Below, one piece after another: positions 1-6,460 of a DNA stretch of 7,562 bases. The notes under the pieces are model-generated. The model saw nothing but the letters and a program-made list of their open reading frames with translations. It had not been told where the DNA came from and did not search any database. The stretch is from Deltaproteobacteria bacterium RIFCSPLOWO2_02_FULL_57_26 (GTDB taxonomy: Bacteria > Desulfobacterota > Binatia > UBA9968), in NCBI GenBank assembly GCA_001798455.1, contig MGSI01000141.1, positions 1 through 7,562 on the forward strand. Reading direction: 5' to 3'. The stretch's first letter is position 1. Every line of letters begins with the position of its first letter. The position numbers and the translations under genes were made by a program.

Positions 1-2
1 CC

Positions 3-956
3 CTCATTTTTCCGGCCGCATGGGCCGATGCTGCCGCCGCCATGCAAAAAGTCGTCATCACCTTTGCCGGTTTTAATGAGAGGAGCGGCTTTCTCTTCGT
101 CGCCAAGGATCAACACTTTTTTGAGGAGCAGGGATTGGATGCCCAGATCGTGCAGGTGCGCAGCGGACCTATCGCCATATCGGCTCTGGCCGCAGGGGAT
201 GCCCAGTTCTACACTGCCTCCGCCACGGGCGCCACCCTCGGGGCGATGGCAGCGGGATTGGATTTGGTCTTCCTCGCCGGCATAGTCAATAAACTTGACG
301 GGGATTTCGTCGTCTCACCCAAGATCAAAAACCCGTCCGACCTCAAAGGCAGAATCCTGGGCGTGCAGAGTATTGGCGGCGGGATTTGGATGTTCACGAT
401 GTTAGCCCTCGACTACTGGGGCGTGGTGCCAGAGCGAGACAAAATACAGTTTAGAATTGTAGGAGATCAATCTGTCATAGCTCAGTCTGTTTTAACCGGG
501 ACTGTTGATGCAGCCTACTTGGGCTATACGTTCAGCAAGGTGGTGCAGCGCCAGGGGTTCCGCGTATTGGCCGATCTCGCCAAACTCGACATTCCTTATC
601 AAGGGATTGGCGTTCTAGCCCGCAGGAGTTTTATCGCCCAGTCCCCTGAGGTTGCAGAGAAAACGCTCAGGGCATTGGTTAAAGCGATCGCCTATTTTCA
701 GGAGCCGGTAAACAAAAAGGCGGTGACAGGAACTCTGGCCAAATGGCTGCGGCTGCAGCGCACAGAGGATGCCGAAGCGGGGTACGAGATGATCAAAGGT
801 CTCTATGAACGTCGCATCTTTCCCACCAAGGAGGGGCTGCACAATACCCAACGCGTCCTCAGCAGGGTCGATCCGAAATTCTCGCGCCTCAAAATAGAAG
901 ATATGGCCGATGATCGGATTGTGCGGAAGCTCGAAGGAGAAGGGGTTTTCAAGTAA
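3..956 (+). CDS. ABC transporter substrate-binding protein, NMT1/SsuA-like (5' partial)
   Basis: Probable periplasmic solute-binding protein of the NMT1/THI5/SsuA/TauA fold, which delivers a small organic ligand to an ABC importer. The frame is open from the window edge, giving 317 visible residues. The first ones read LIFPAAWADAAAA, the end of a signal peptide with a likely AxA-type cleavage site. The ATG at 42 is therefore an internal Met and the true start lies upstream of the window. The mature protein opens with a VVITFAGFNERSGFLFVAKD strand-helix, then FFEEQGLDAQIVQVRSGP and ALAAGDAQFYTAS, the typical first lobe that senses ligand. NPSDLKGRILGVQSIGGG follows as the usual hinge and second-lobe entry, and the C-terminus is helical and charged. 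The family is clear. The ligand is not: relatives bind sulfonates, taurine, pyrimidine precursors, nitrate or aromatic acids. No permease or ATPase gene is present here. TAA stop at 954-956. Confidence 0.88.
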   Translation, partial: LIFPAAWADAAAAMQKVVITFAGFNERSGFLFVAKDQHFFEEQGLDAQIVQVRSGPIAISALAAGDAQFYTASATGATLGAMAAGLDLVFLAGIVNKLDGDFVVSPKIKNPSDLKGRILGVQSIGGGIWMFTMLALDYWGVVPERDKIQFRIVGDQSVIAQSVLTGTVDAAYLGYTFSKVVQRQGFRVLADLAKLDIPYQGIGVLARRSFIAQSPEVAEKTLRALVKAIAYFQEPVNKKAVTGTLAKWLRLQRTEDAEAGYEMIKGLYERRIFPTKEGLHNTQRVLSRVDPKFSRLKIEDMADDRIVRKLEGEGVFK

Positions 957-1114
957 CTGTTAGTTCTTCACAAATCGATTTACGACCCGACGGAGCCGGT
1001 GAAGGACGGACACCGCCTGCTCGTAACCGGTTTCTGGCCTCTTGCCACAGCCCTTGAGTTGGACTATGTTCGCCGTCGAATACCTGGGAGTCGTTTTCAA
1101 GAAAGGAGTTAGCC
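957..1114. other. Intergenic spacer between binding protein and ThDP enzyme
   Basis: This 158 bp spacer holds no convincing gene. A short inverted repeat, CGGTG (997-1001) and CACCG (1011-1015) around a 9-nt loop, could form a weak hairpin, but no T tract follows it. I see no strong -35/-10 pair. Whether the downstream gene has its own promoter or is read from the upstream gene cannot be decided. Confidence 0.5.
1101..1108 (+). promoter_or_regulatory. Ribosome binding site of the ThDP enzyme gene
   Basis: GAAAGGAG lies 6 nt before the ATG at 1115. This strong Shine-Dalgarno sequence fixes the start codon of the ThDP-enzyme gene. Confidence 0.85.
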
Positions 1115-2899
1115 ATGAGTAAAGCAGCGCGAGTCGCCGAGCGGCCTAGCCCGCAGTACGGTTCCGACGTGGTGGTCGATATGCTCAAGGCCTTTGAGAT
1201 TGAATATGTGGCGCTCAATCCGGGCGCAACCTTTCGCGGTTTGCATGATTCTCTGGTCAACTACGGCGGCAATCACATGCCGGAGGTCATCACCTGCACG
1301 CATGAGGAGATCACCGTAGCCATGGCCCAGGGTTATGCCAGGGCGAAGGGAAAACCGATGGCGGCCGCGGTCCACAACATTGTGGGCCTCCAGCACGCTA
1401 CGATGGCGATTTATAACGCCTGGTGCGACCGCTTGCCGGTCATCGTGATGGGAGGCACCGGGCCGATGGATACGGCGCGTCGCCGGCCCTGGATCGACTG
1501 GGTGCACACCGCTTTGGTTCAGGGAAATCTGGTCCGCGACTTTGTCAAATGGGATGACCAGCCGGGGAGCGTAGAAGCCGTCGCGGACTCCTTCATCCGG
1601 GCTTACCGTCTGGCGACGACCGACCCCATGGGTCCCGTCTACCTCTGCTACGACGGCGACGTGCAAGAGAAGAAGCTCGAGGGTGAGATTCCCTTCCCTT
1701 CGCTTGATCGCTATGCGGCGCCGCTTCCCATGCAGGCACCGGAAGAGGGCTTTGAGAAGACGATCCGCTGGCTTTTGGAGGCAAAGACGCCGGTGATCAT
1801 CGCTGACTGGGTGGGCAGGAGGGAGGCGGGGTTCAACGCGCTCGGCGAGCTTGCCGAACTTCTCGCCATGCCGGTGTTTGACCAGTGGGGCAGGTTCAAC
1901 TTCCCTACTGACCACCCGCTCAACCTGACCGGAATGCATGAGCAGGTTATGGGTCAAGCCGATCTCTTGCTCGTCTTGGACGTGCCGGACCTGGAAGGCG
2001 CCGTGACCAAAAGAGTTCAGGAGATGGGGCAGCGCACGGCCATCCCTTTGCTCTCCCCCAAGGTGAAAATCATCAACGTCGGCCTGGACGATCTTTTGGT
2101 GCGCGCCTGGTCTCACGATTTCAACAAGCTGCGCGAGGCCGACCTCTCGGTTATGGCCGACACTTCGGTCTTTCTGCCCGAGCTGGTGCGGCGGCTGAAG
2201 GGAGAGAAAGAAACGCTCAAAAAGAAAGGTCCGGAGATCGCAAAGAGACGGGAGCAGTGGGCGAAGCTCCATCGGGAGAGGGAAGAGGCGATGGCTCAGC
2301 AGACCCGCAAGAAGTGGGATGAGAAGCCCGTCGCTACCAGCCGGCTCTACAGCGAGATGGCGGAGCTTCTCAAGAATGAGGATTGGGTGCTTACGAACGG
2401 GACCTCTTCGGGCAGGGAGAATTTTTTCTTTCCCGGAAAGAAATTCAACCAGATTCTGGGGAAATATAAAGGCGGTGGTCTAGGCTATGGCCTACCCGCC
2501 TCTTTGGGCGCCGCGCTCGCGCATAAAAACTCGGGTAAGGTCTGCGTGGATCTCCAGCCGGATGGAGATTTCCTTTTTACCGTAAGCGGCCTCTGGACGG
2601 CGGCCCACCACAAGATCCCGCTTCTCATCGTCGTTTGCAGCAATCGCTCCTATTACAACGACGAGGAACACCAAGAACGGATGGCGAAGGCGCGCGGCAG
2701 ACCCGTTGAGAATAAGACCATCGGCATTCGGATCGAAGATCCGGCGGTGGATTTCGCGGCGATGGCGCGCTCTTATGGAATCTGGTCTGCCGCGCCGGTC
2801 ACAGAGGCGAAAGCTCTCTCCAAGGCGCTGCGCGATGCGCTCAAGGTGGTTAAAGAGGGTCAGCCTGCACTAGTGGACGTAGTCTGTCAGATGCGCTGA
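1115..2899 (+). CDS. Thiamine diphosphate-dependent enzyme, acetolactate synthase/decarboxylase superfamily
   Basis: A 594-residue cytoplasmic enzyme with the three-domain ThDP layout. The N-terminal pyrimidine-binding domain (about 14-185) carries the catalytic Glu in THEEITVAMAQGYAR; E64 aligns with the ylide-activating Glu of acetolactate synthase. The central domain spans about 213-345. The C-terminal pyrophosphate/Mg domain (about 425-590) has PDGD (482-485) followed by N510, matching the GDG...N metal motif but with Pro for the first Gly. LGYGLPASLGAALAH (456-470) is the usual lead-in. Residues about 358-405 are a highly charged, probably helical linker. The protein is slightly longer than typical acetolactate synthases (about 550-580). 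Family members condense or decarboxylate 2-oxo acids. This one belongs to an uncharacterised branch, and I cannot name the substrate or assign ilvB. The neighbouring binding protein suggests a link to an imported organic acid, which is inference. Start supported by the RBS at 1101; TGA stop at 2897-2899. Confidence 0.9.
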   Translation: MSKAARVAERPSPQYGSDVVVDMLKAFEIEYVALNPGATFRGLHDSLVNYGGNHMPEVITCTHEEITVAMAQGYARAKGKPMAAAVHNIVGLQHATMAIYNAWCDRLPVIVMGGTGPMDTARRRPWIDWVHTALVQGNLVRDFVKWDDQPGSVEAVADSFIRAYRLATTDPMGPVYLCYDGDVQEKKLEGEIPFPSLDRYAAPLPMQAPEEGFEKTIRWLLEAKTPVIIADWVGRREAGFNALGELAELLAMPVFDQWGRFNFPTDHPLNLTGMHEQVMGQADLLLVLDVPDLEGAVTKRVQEMGQRTAIPLLSPKVKIINVGLDDLLVRAWSHDFNKLREADLSVMADTSVFLPELVRRLKGEKETLKKKGPEIAKRREQWAKLHREREEAMAQQTRKKWDEKPVATSRLYSEMAELLKNEDWVLTNGTSSGRENFFFPGKKFNQILGKYKGGGLGYGLPASLGAALAHKNSGKVCVDLQPDGDFLFTVSGLWTAAHHKIPLLIVVCSNRSYYNDEEHQERMAKARGRPVENKTIGIRIEDPAVDFAAMARSYGIWSAAPVTEAKALSKALRDALKVVKEGQPALVDVVCQMR

Positions 2900-2960
2900 C
2901 CTTACTATTGAGCATTACCTGGAGCTCATGCGTCAAACCGTGAGAACTACGGGGAACCTC

Positions 2961-3320
2961 CTACTTCGACTTTGCGTAATCGACCATCCCCTGGAAATCG
3001 GCGACGACCGCCGGCTCGTCTCCGACCACCCACGCGTCATGGCCCGAGGGGAGTAACGAAACGTCGCCAGGCCGACACTCAAACTCGGTTCCGTCGTCCA
3101 TTCGAACCTTCAGCACGCCAGACACGTGATACTGGAAGTGCGGGGCTTCGCAGCTCTTCGTCTTGGCAAGGGGTTGGACTGACGTTGCCCACCTCCAGCC
3201 CGGTTCAAAGATGGCGCGACCAATGGTCGCGCCGCCGACCTTGATGAGTTCCAGACGTCCCTTTGGGAACTCCCGAACCTCATCGGGCTTCCCAAAGCTC
3301 TTCAGTTCAGCCTTCTCCAT
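2961..3320 (-). CDS. Small single-domain cupin protein
   Basis: A 119-residue protein with one double-stranded beta-helix (cupin) domain, probably cytoplasmic since no signal peptide is seen. The metal-site region is APHFQYHVSGVLKVRMDDGTE (H61 and H65 are candidate ligands). It is followed by RPGDVSLLPSGHDAWVVGDE (83-102), the second cupin motif with H94. The PSGHDAWVVGDEP signature recurs in many small stand-alone cupins of unknown role. The start at 3320 (MEKAEL) is preferred over the ATG at 3344 because GGGAGG sits 6 nt before it; the 8 extra residues of the longer form look unconserved. The gene converges with the ThDP gene (61 bp between stops) and lies 180 bp beyond the end of the molybdoenzyme gene on the same strand. 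A structured spacer separates the two, so it is probably expressed separately. The substrate or ligand is unknown. Confidence 0.82.
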   Translation of the reverse strand: MEKAELKSFGKPDEVREFPKGRLELIKVGGATIGRAIFEPGWRWATSVQPLAKTKSCEAPHFQYHVSGVLKVRMDDGTEFECRPGDVSLLPSGHDAWVVGDEPAVVADFQGMVDYAKSK

Positions 3321-3326
3321 ATTGCA

Positions 3327-3332
3327 CCTCCC
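3327..3332 (-). promoter_or_regulatory. Ribosome binding site that decides the cupin start
   Basis: Read on the minus strand this is GGGAGG, 6 nt before the ATG whose first base is at 3320. It favours the 119-residue form over the in-frame ATG at 3344, which would place this site inside the coding region. Confidence 0.75.
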
Positions 3333-3414
3333 GTTTGATGACACTTGCGCATTTTTAGCCAGATAACGCTCCGCAGTTGAGCGGAAATTTACTCTTTGCT
3401 ATGGGGATTGTAAA

Positions 3415-3438
3415 GGGGAAGGGCTACGGGGGATAGGG
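3415..3438 (+). other. G-quadruplex motif in the gene-free spacer
   Basis: Four G-runs of at least three Gs occur on the plus strand: 3415-3418, 3421-3423, 3428-3432 and 3436-3438. The short loops are aa, ctac and ata. A fifth run (3403-3406) lies just upstream. This satisfies the canonical G3+N1-7 pattern. The G-rich strand is the template for the minus-strand genes on either side. Formation in the cell is not shown. Confidence 0.55.
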
Positions 3439-3484
3439 TCAGGTCTCTGACCCCCACCGGCCTGACCAAATGGCGGCCTGGTGG
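3436..3484. repeat. REP-like palindrome cluster with alternative pairings
   Basis: GGGTCAG (3436-3442), loop GTCT, CTGACCC (3447-3453) is a perfect 7 bp stem. Next to it CCACCGGCC (3454-3462) pairs with GGCCTGGTGG (3475-3484) with one bulged base and a 12-nt loop. In addition, GGTCAGG (3437-3443) is the exact reverse complement of CCTGACC (3461-3467), so the first arm can pair with either of two partners. The layout recalls repetitive extragenic palindromes mobilised by REP-associated Y1 transposases, but only one copy is in the window and no transposase is here. On the plus strand the second stem is followed by TTTTT (3485-3489), as in an intrinsic terminator, though no plus-strand gene ends nearby. 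On the minus strand, where the operon is read, there is no T tract. Confidence 0.5.
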
Positions 3485-3500
3485 TTTTTCGTCGATTTCC

Positions 3501-5417
3501 TTAGCGTGATAACTTTTCCGGCTCCGCTTCCGGAGCCGGCGGCACGAGTACGCTGAAAAGCGCGCGCCCCTCGGGCATGTTGGGGCATTGACCGCCTTTA
3601 AAGAGATAAGCCCCGCCCCACTGTAGCCAGTCGCCTTGTTTGGTGAGCTTTTCGACCCCCTGGTACATCGGCATGACTCGGCTCATCTCCGCGCGGATGC
3701 TCTGCGTGTCGCCATAGGGAAAGAGAAGATTCCCGTTCGGCATGGCCCGGCGCGCGATCAGGCAAGGGATCTCCCACTCCGGACGGGATTCTCCGATCTG
3801 GTGGCCGGGGATCTCGGGGGTAAAGCGGATCCTTCGCTCGGTGCTGGTCGTGGTTCCGCCGCCTTTTTGCTCGTAGCGGGTCTGCCCCGGCAGTAGCACC
3901 ACAGCCTCTTCGGCATCGATCAGCATGGAGCTATTGAGGACGATGTCCTGATGGACCCGCACGGAGACCTGTGCCAATGCCTCCTCCACAAAGCGCCGGT
4001 CCCGCATGGTCTCTAGTAGATTTCCTCCGATCGAATAGAGAAAATCCATTTCCCCCCGGTGGGCCGCCTCGATCATCTGGAACACTTTGAGGCCGGGCGC
4101 CGCGGGCACGGGGTGACGCCATAGATTGGAGAAGCGCCGGGCGTTTTCCTCGTTGACCTCGAAACCGCCGGGAAACCGCTCGGGCTCTGACCCGCATTCG
4201 CCGCCTCCCTGAACCCCGCTGTGACCCCGGATCGCCATGATGCCGCATTTCTCCCGGCCCAGCATTCCCCGGGATAAAGCGAGGTTGACGATCGCCTTGA
4301 CGTTCTCGACCCCGGATTCGTGCTGGGTGAGCCCCATACTGTAGACGAAAACGGCACTGCGCGCGGAAGCGTACAGTTTAGCCAAGCGCTCCATCTCCTG
4401 GCGGGAGAGGCCGGAACGCTCCTCCAGCATCTCCCACGCCTGGTCTTCCAGGGCAGTCTTCAGCTCCGGGAAACCGCGCGTGTGGCGGCCGATGAACTCA
4501 TGGTCCATCCGGTCGGTGGCGATCAGAGCCTTGAGCACTCCATTGATGAAGGCGATGTCGCCCCCGACGCGGACTTGAAAAAAATCGTCCGTGAGTTTGG
4601 TGTCGAAGACGGCGCTGCTCACCACCGACGGCACCCGGTAGCGTTCCAGGCCGTACTCCCGCATGGGATCGACCACGACAATGCGGGTGCCCTTTTTCTT
4701 GGCGTAACGCATGTATTTGGTGGTCACTGGCTGATTGTTGGGGAGGTCCGAGCCGAAGATGACCAGGAGGTCGGTGCCGATGAAGTCGGAGAGGGAGCAG
4801 GTTGGCGCGTCCACTCCCAGGGTGGCTTTGAGCCCATAAACGCTCGCGGCATGGCAGAAGGGCGAGCAGAGATCCACGTTGTTGGTGCCGAGGGTGCGAG
4901 CGAGCTTTTGAAAGATGTAATAGACTTCGTTGGTCAGGTCTCTCGGTGTGGCGAGGAACCCCATGCGCTGGGGCGACGTTTTATGGATTGCTTCGGCCAC
5001 GACGCTTACGCCAGCTTCCCAGGAGGCGCGGGAAAAGCCTCTTTCACCTTTGCGTCGTACCAGGGGAAACGGGAGCCGGCCGAGCGAGCGCAGCCTTTCC
5101 TGGTCGAGTTGCCGCAGCCGCTCAACATCGCTCATAACCGAAAGTCTGAGCGCCCCCATGGTATTCAGTTTAAGGAGCTTCAGGCGGGTGGTGCAGAGGT
5201 GGATCCCGTCCATCACATTATCGCGCAGACCGTAAGGCCCCAGCGAGCAGCCGTCGCACACCCCCTTGCGCAGGATGCTCCAAGCGTAGGGCAGCTCCGT
5301 CTTGTTCTCCCAGAGAAGGGCGGCCATTTCCAAGAAGTGATGGGGTTTGACCCGGCCGGCGAGACCGAAGGGGACCACGCGGGAAAGCCAGGTGTCGTTG
5401 GATCTAAGCTTAGGCAC
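3501..5417 (-). CDS. Molybdopterin oxidoreductase, FdhF/YdeP-like family, lacking the C-terminal domain
   Basis: A 638-residue catalytic subunit of the Mo-bis-MGD (DMSO reductase) superfamily, with no Tat or other signal peptide, so probably cytoplasmic. The N-terminus has VCDGCSLG and GIHLCTTRLKLLKLNT, i.e. C54, C57 and C75. No fourth Cys follows, so the [4Fe-4S] site of formate and nitrate reductases is absent or altered. CSPFCHAASVYGL places C188-H189 at the Sec/Cys-His position of formate dehydrogenases, so C188 is the likely Mo ligand. FGSDLPNNQP, GLTQHESGVENVKAIVNLAL and MAIRGHSGVQGGGECG are standard molybdopterin-fold segments, and LLPGQTRYEQKGGGTTTSTE closes the main body. Relatives of about 750 residues continue with a roughly 110-residue molydopterin-dinucleotide-binding domain; this one stops at PPAPEAEPEKLSR. 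The GTG start overlaps the mobA stop by 8 bp, and tandem in-frame TAA codons just upstream rule out a longer form. The reaction is unknown; formate dehydrogenase is a name-level analogy only. Confidence 0.87.
   Translation of the reverse strand: MPKLRSNDTWLSRVVPFGLAGRVKPHHFLEMAALLWENKTELPYAWSILRKGVCDGCSLGPYGLRDNVMDGIHLCTTRLKLLKLNTMGALRLSVMSDVERLRQLDQERLRSLGRLPFPLVRRKGERGFSRASWEAGVSVVAEAIHKTSPQRMGFLATPRDLTNEVYYIFQKLARTLGTNNVDLCSPFCHAASVYGLKATLGVDAPTCSLSDFIGTDLLVIFGSDLPNNQPVTTKYMRYAKKKGTRIVVVDPMREYGLERYRVPSVVSSAVFDTKLTDDFFQVRVGGDIAFINGVLKALIATDRMDHEFIGRHTRGFPELKTALEDQAWEMLEERSGLSRQEMERLAKLYASARSAVFVYSMGLTQHESGVENVKAIVNLALSRGMLGREKCGIMAIRGHSGVQGGGECGSEPERFPGGFEVNEENARRFSNLWRHPVPAAPGLKVFQMIEAAHRGEMDFLYSIGGNLLETMRDRRFVEEALAQVSVRVHQDIVLNSSMLIDAEEAVVLLPGQTRYEQKGGGTTTSTERRIRFTPEIPGHQIGESRPEWEIPCLIARRAMPNGNLLFPYGDTQSIRAEMSRVMPMYQGVEKLTKQGDWLQWGGAYLFKGGQCPNMPEGRALFSVLVPPAPEAEPEKLSR
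3518..3539 (-). repeat. Perfect hairpin inside the 3' end of the oxidoreductase gene
   Basis: CCGGCTCCG (3518-3526) and CGGAGCCGG (3531-3539) form a perfect 9 bp stem around a 4-nt loop, 15 bp before the stop codon. The stretch encodes the low-complexity tail PAPEAEPE. No U tract follows on the coding strand, so it is not a classical terminator. It could slow decay of the operon mRNA. Confidence 0.6.
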
Positions 5418-6018
5418 TTGGTTTTGTTATTAGCTTCGATACCCGCTCGTAGTCCGCGGGCGTGTTGATATTAGCAAACTCGCACTCCGGGGAGAAACGC
5501 TGCGGCGCGTCCACAAAGCGGACCTTGGCCTGGTCGAAGAGCGGGTGGAGCGCATAGCGCTGCCTGCTGATCGCTCCCTCCAGGGCGGGGAGAAAGCTCT
5601 TTTGATAGATGGCGAAGAGCGGCTCGATCCCGTTTGCATGGCGCGGAACCACCGCGTCGACATGCGCGTCGTAATGGCCGAGGAGCCACTCGACCATCGA
5701 CCCGGAGACGCAAGGCATGTCACAAGCAACCGCCAGGATGCCCGCGGGAAGGTGCCGGAGTGCCGTCGCAATACCGCCGATCGGGCCGAGCCCTTCCTGA
5801 TCGTCCAGAAGCACCCTGACGCTCTCGGGCCAGTCACCGCCCCTGCCGGTGGCGGTGACGACGGCCAGGTTCTGGAAGGGAAACTCGCTGAGGATCTCGG
5901 CGAGGCGCTCCAGAACCGTTTTCCCCGAGATCTCCAGCCGCGCCTTGTCCCGGCCGAAGCGCGTGCTTCTTCCCCCGGCCAGAATCACTCCACTAAGATT
6001 TGCGGCTGACTGCTTCAC
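5410..6018 (-). CDS. mobA: Molybdenum cofactor guanylyltransferase MobA
   Basis: A 202-residue cytoplasmic nucleotidyltransferase. It transfers GMP from GTP to Mo-molybdopterin, giving the MGD cofactor needed by DMSO-reductase-type enzymes. The GTP-binding signature is LAGGRSTRFGRDKA (13-26), with the conserved Lys at 25. GPIGGIATAL (78-87) and CDMP (99-102, metal-binding D100) follow, then EPLFAIY (132-138) and FANINTPADY (181-190). All are MobA hallmarks, and the length fits the family (about 190-200). The GTG start at 6018 lies 26 bp inside the upstream NarM-like gene, and the stop overlaps the start of the oxidoreductase gene by 8 bp, so translation of the three is probably coupled. The neighbour downstream is the likely consumer of the cofactor. 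No clear Shine-Dalgarno is visible. MocA, the cytidylyltransferase relative, is less likely given the bis-MGD-type partner. Confidence 0.9.
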   Translation of the reverse strand: MKQSAANLSGVILAGGRSTRFGRDKARLEISGKTVLERLAEILSEFPFQNLAVVTATGRGGDWPESVRVLLDDQEGLGPIGGIATALRHLPAGILAVACDMPCVSGSMVEWLLGHYDAHVDAVVPRHANGIEPLFAIYQKSFLPALEGAISRQRYALHPLFDQAKVRFVDAPQRFSPECEFANINTPADYERVSKLITKPSA

Positions 6019-6460
6019 GAAATTCCCGTAGTACGGCGTAGAATTGCTCCGGTTCGTTCTTGGAAATAGATAGCTTGTAGAGGGCGTACCGTTGGCACGT
6101 ATTCAACCCGCGCCATTCTCCGGCCGTGACGCTCTGTCCGGTCTCCCGGCTCTTGGCCAGCACGGAGTCCGGGATTTGGCTGGGGTTTTCCCACGGAGGA
6201 TCGGCCACGGGTGGGACCGACGAAGCGGCTTCGCCAAAGTAGCGGCGGGAGAGAAAGTCGAGATAGGAGACGAAGGTTTGTTTTTCCTCTTCCGTATCGA
6301 CTGGCAGATGGCACAGCGCCTGCCGCTCTTCGAGGCTGAAGGCGAGCCAATTCTTGAGCGAGATCTTGACGCCCGTCAGGTCGAGTTTCATGCGCACGTG
6401 GAGCGGGATGCGGCTCTGCGTCGGATAGATCTCGTTTTCAAAGTTGTAGCGATAGAACAT
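5993..6460 (-). CDS. NarM-like nitrate reductase-associated protein
   Basis: A 155-residue soluble protein of the conserved nitrate-reductase-associated family (Nitr_red_assoc; NarM in Synechococcus). NarM is needed there for assimilatory nitrate reductase activity, by an unknown mechanism. Recognisable segments are YNFENEIYP near the start, IPLHVRMKLDLTGVKISLKNW (18-38), SLEERQALCHLPVDTEEEK (42-60), and GEWRGLNTCQRYALYKLSISKNEPEQF in the C-terminal half. The length fits the family (about 150-160). It is the first gene of a three-gene operon, overlapping mobA by 26 bp, with the molybdoenzyme after that. An accessory role in maturation or electron supply to that enzyme is the natural inference. 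The ATG at 6460 is chosen because the family's N-terminal FE-containing stretch lies before the internal Met24. The Shine-Dalgarno is weak. The partner is not a NarB-type nitrate reductase, so nitrate should not be assumed as substrate. Confidence 0.82.
   Translation of the reverse strand: MFYRYNFENEIYPTQSRIPLHVRMKLDLTGVKISLKNWLAFSLEERQALCHLPVDTEEEKQTFVSYLDFLSRRYFGEAASSVPPVADPPWENPSQIPDSVLAKSRETGQSVTAGEWRGLNTCQRYALYKLSISKNEPEQFYAVLREFREAVSRKS

Noticed and set aside
42..44. ATG at 42 as the start of the binding protein
   Set aside because: The frame is open upstream and encodes the end of a signal peptide, so this Met is internal to the precursor.
949..1260. Minus-strand open frame of 103 codons across the first spacer
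   Set aside because: It overlaps the start of the ThDP gene in antisense and has no RBS or recognisable family features.
1109..2272. Minus-strand open frame of 387 codons under the ThDP gene
   Set aside because: It is antisense to a well-supported enzyme, its His/Arg/Gly-rich composition looks like a shadow, and no RBS or domain is visible.
3454..3489. Stem-loop plus TTTTT read as an intrinsic terminator on the plus strand
   Set aside because: The nearest plus-strand gene ends about 550 bp upstream, the loop is 12 nt and the stem is bulged. It is kept as part of the palindrome cluster.
4320..5468. Plus-strand open frame of 382 codons antisense to the oxidoreductase
   Set aside because: It lies opposite a gene with clear molybdopterin motifs, has no family-like sequence, and is a typical open antisense frame in GC-rich DNA.
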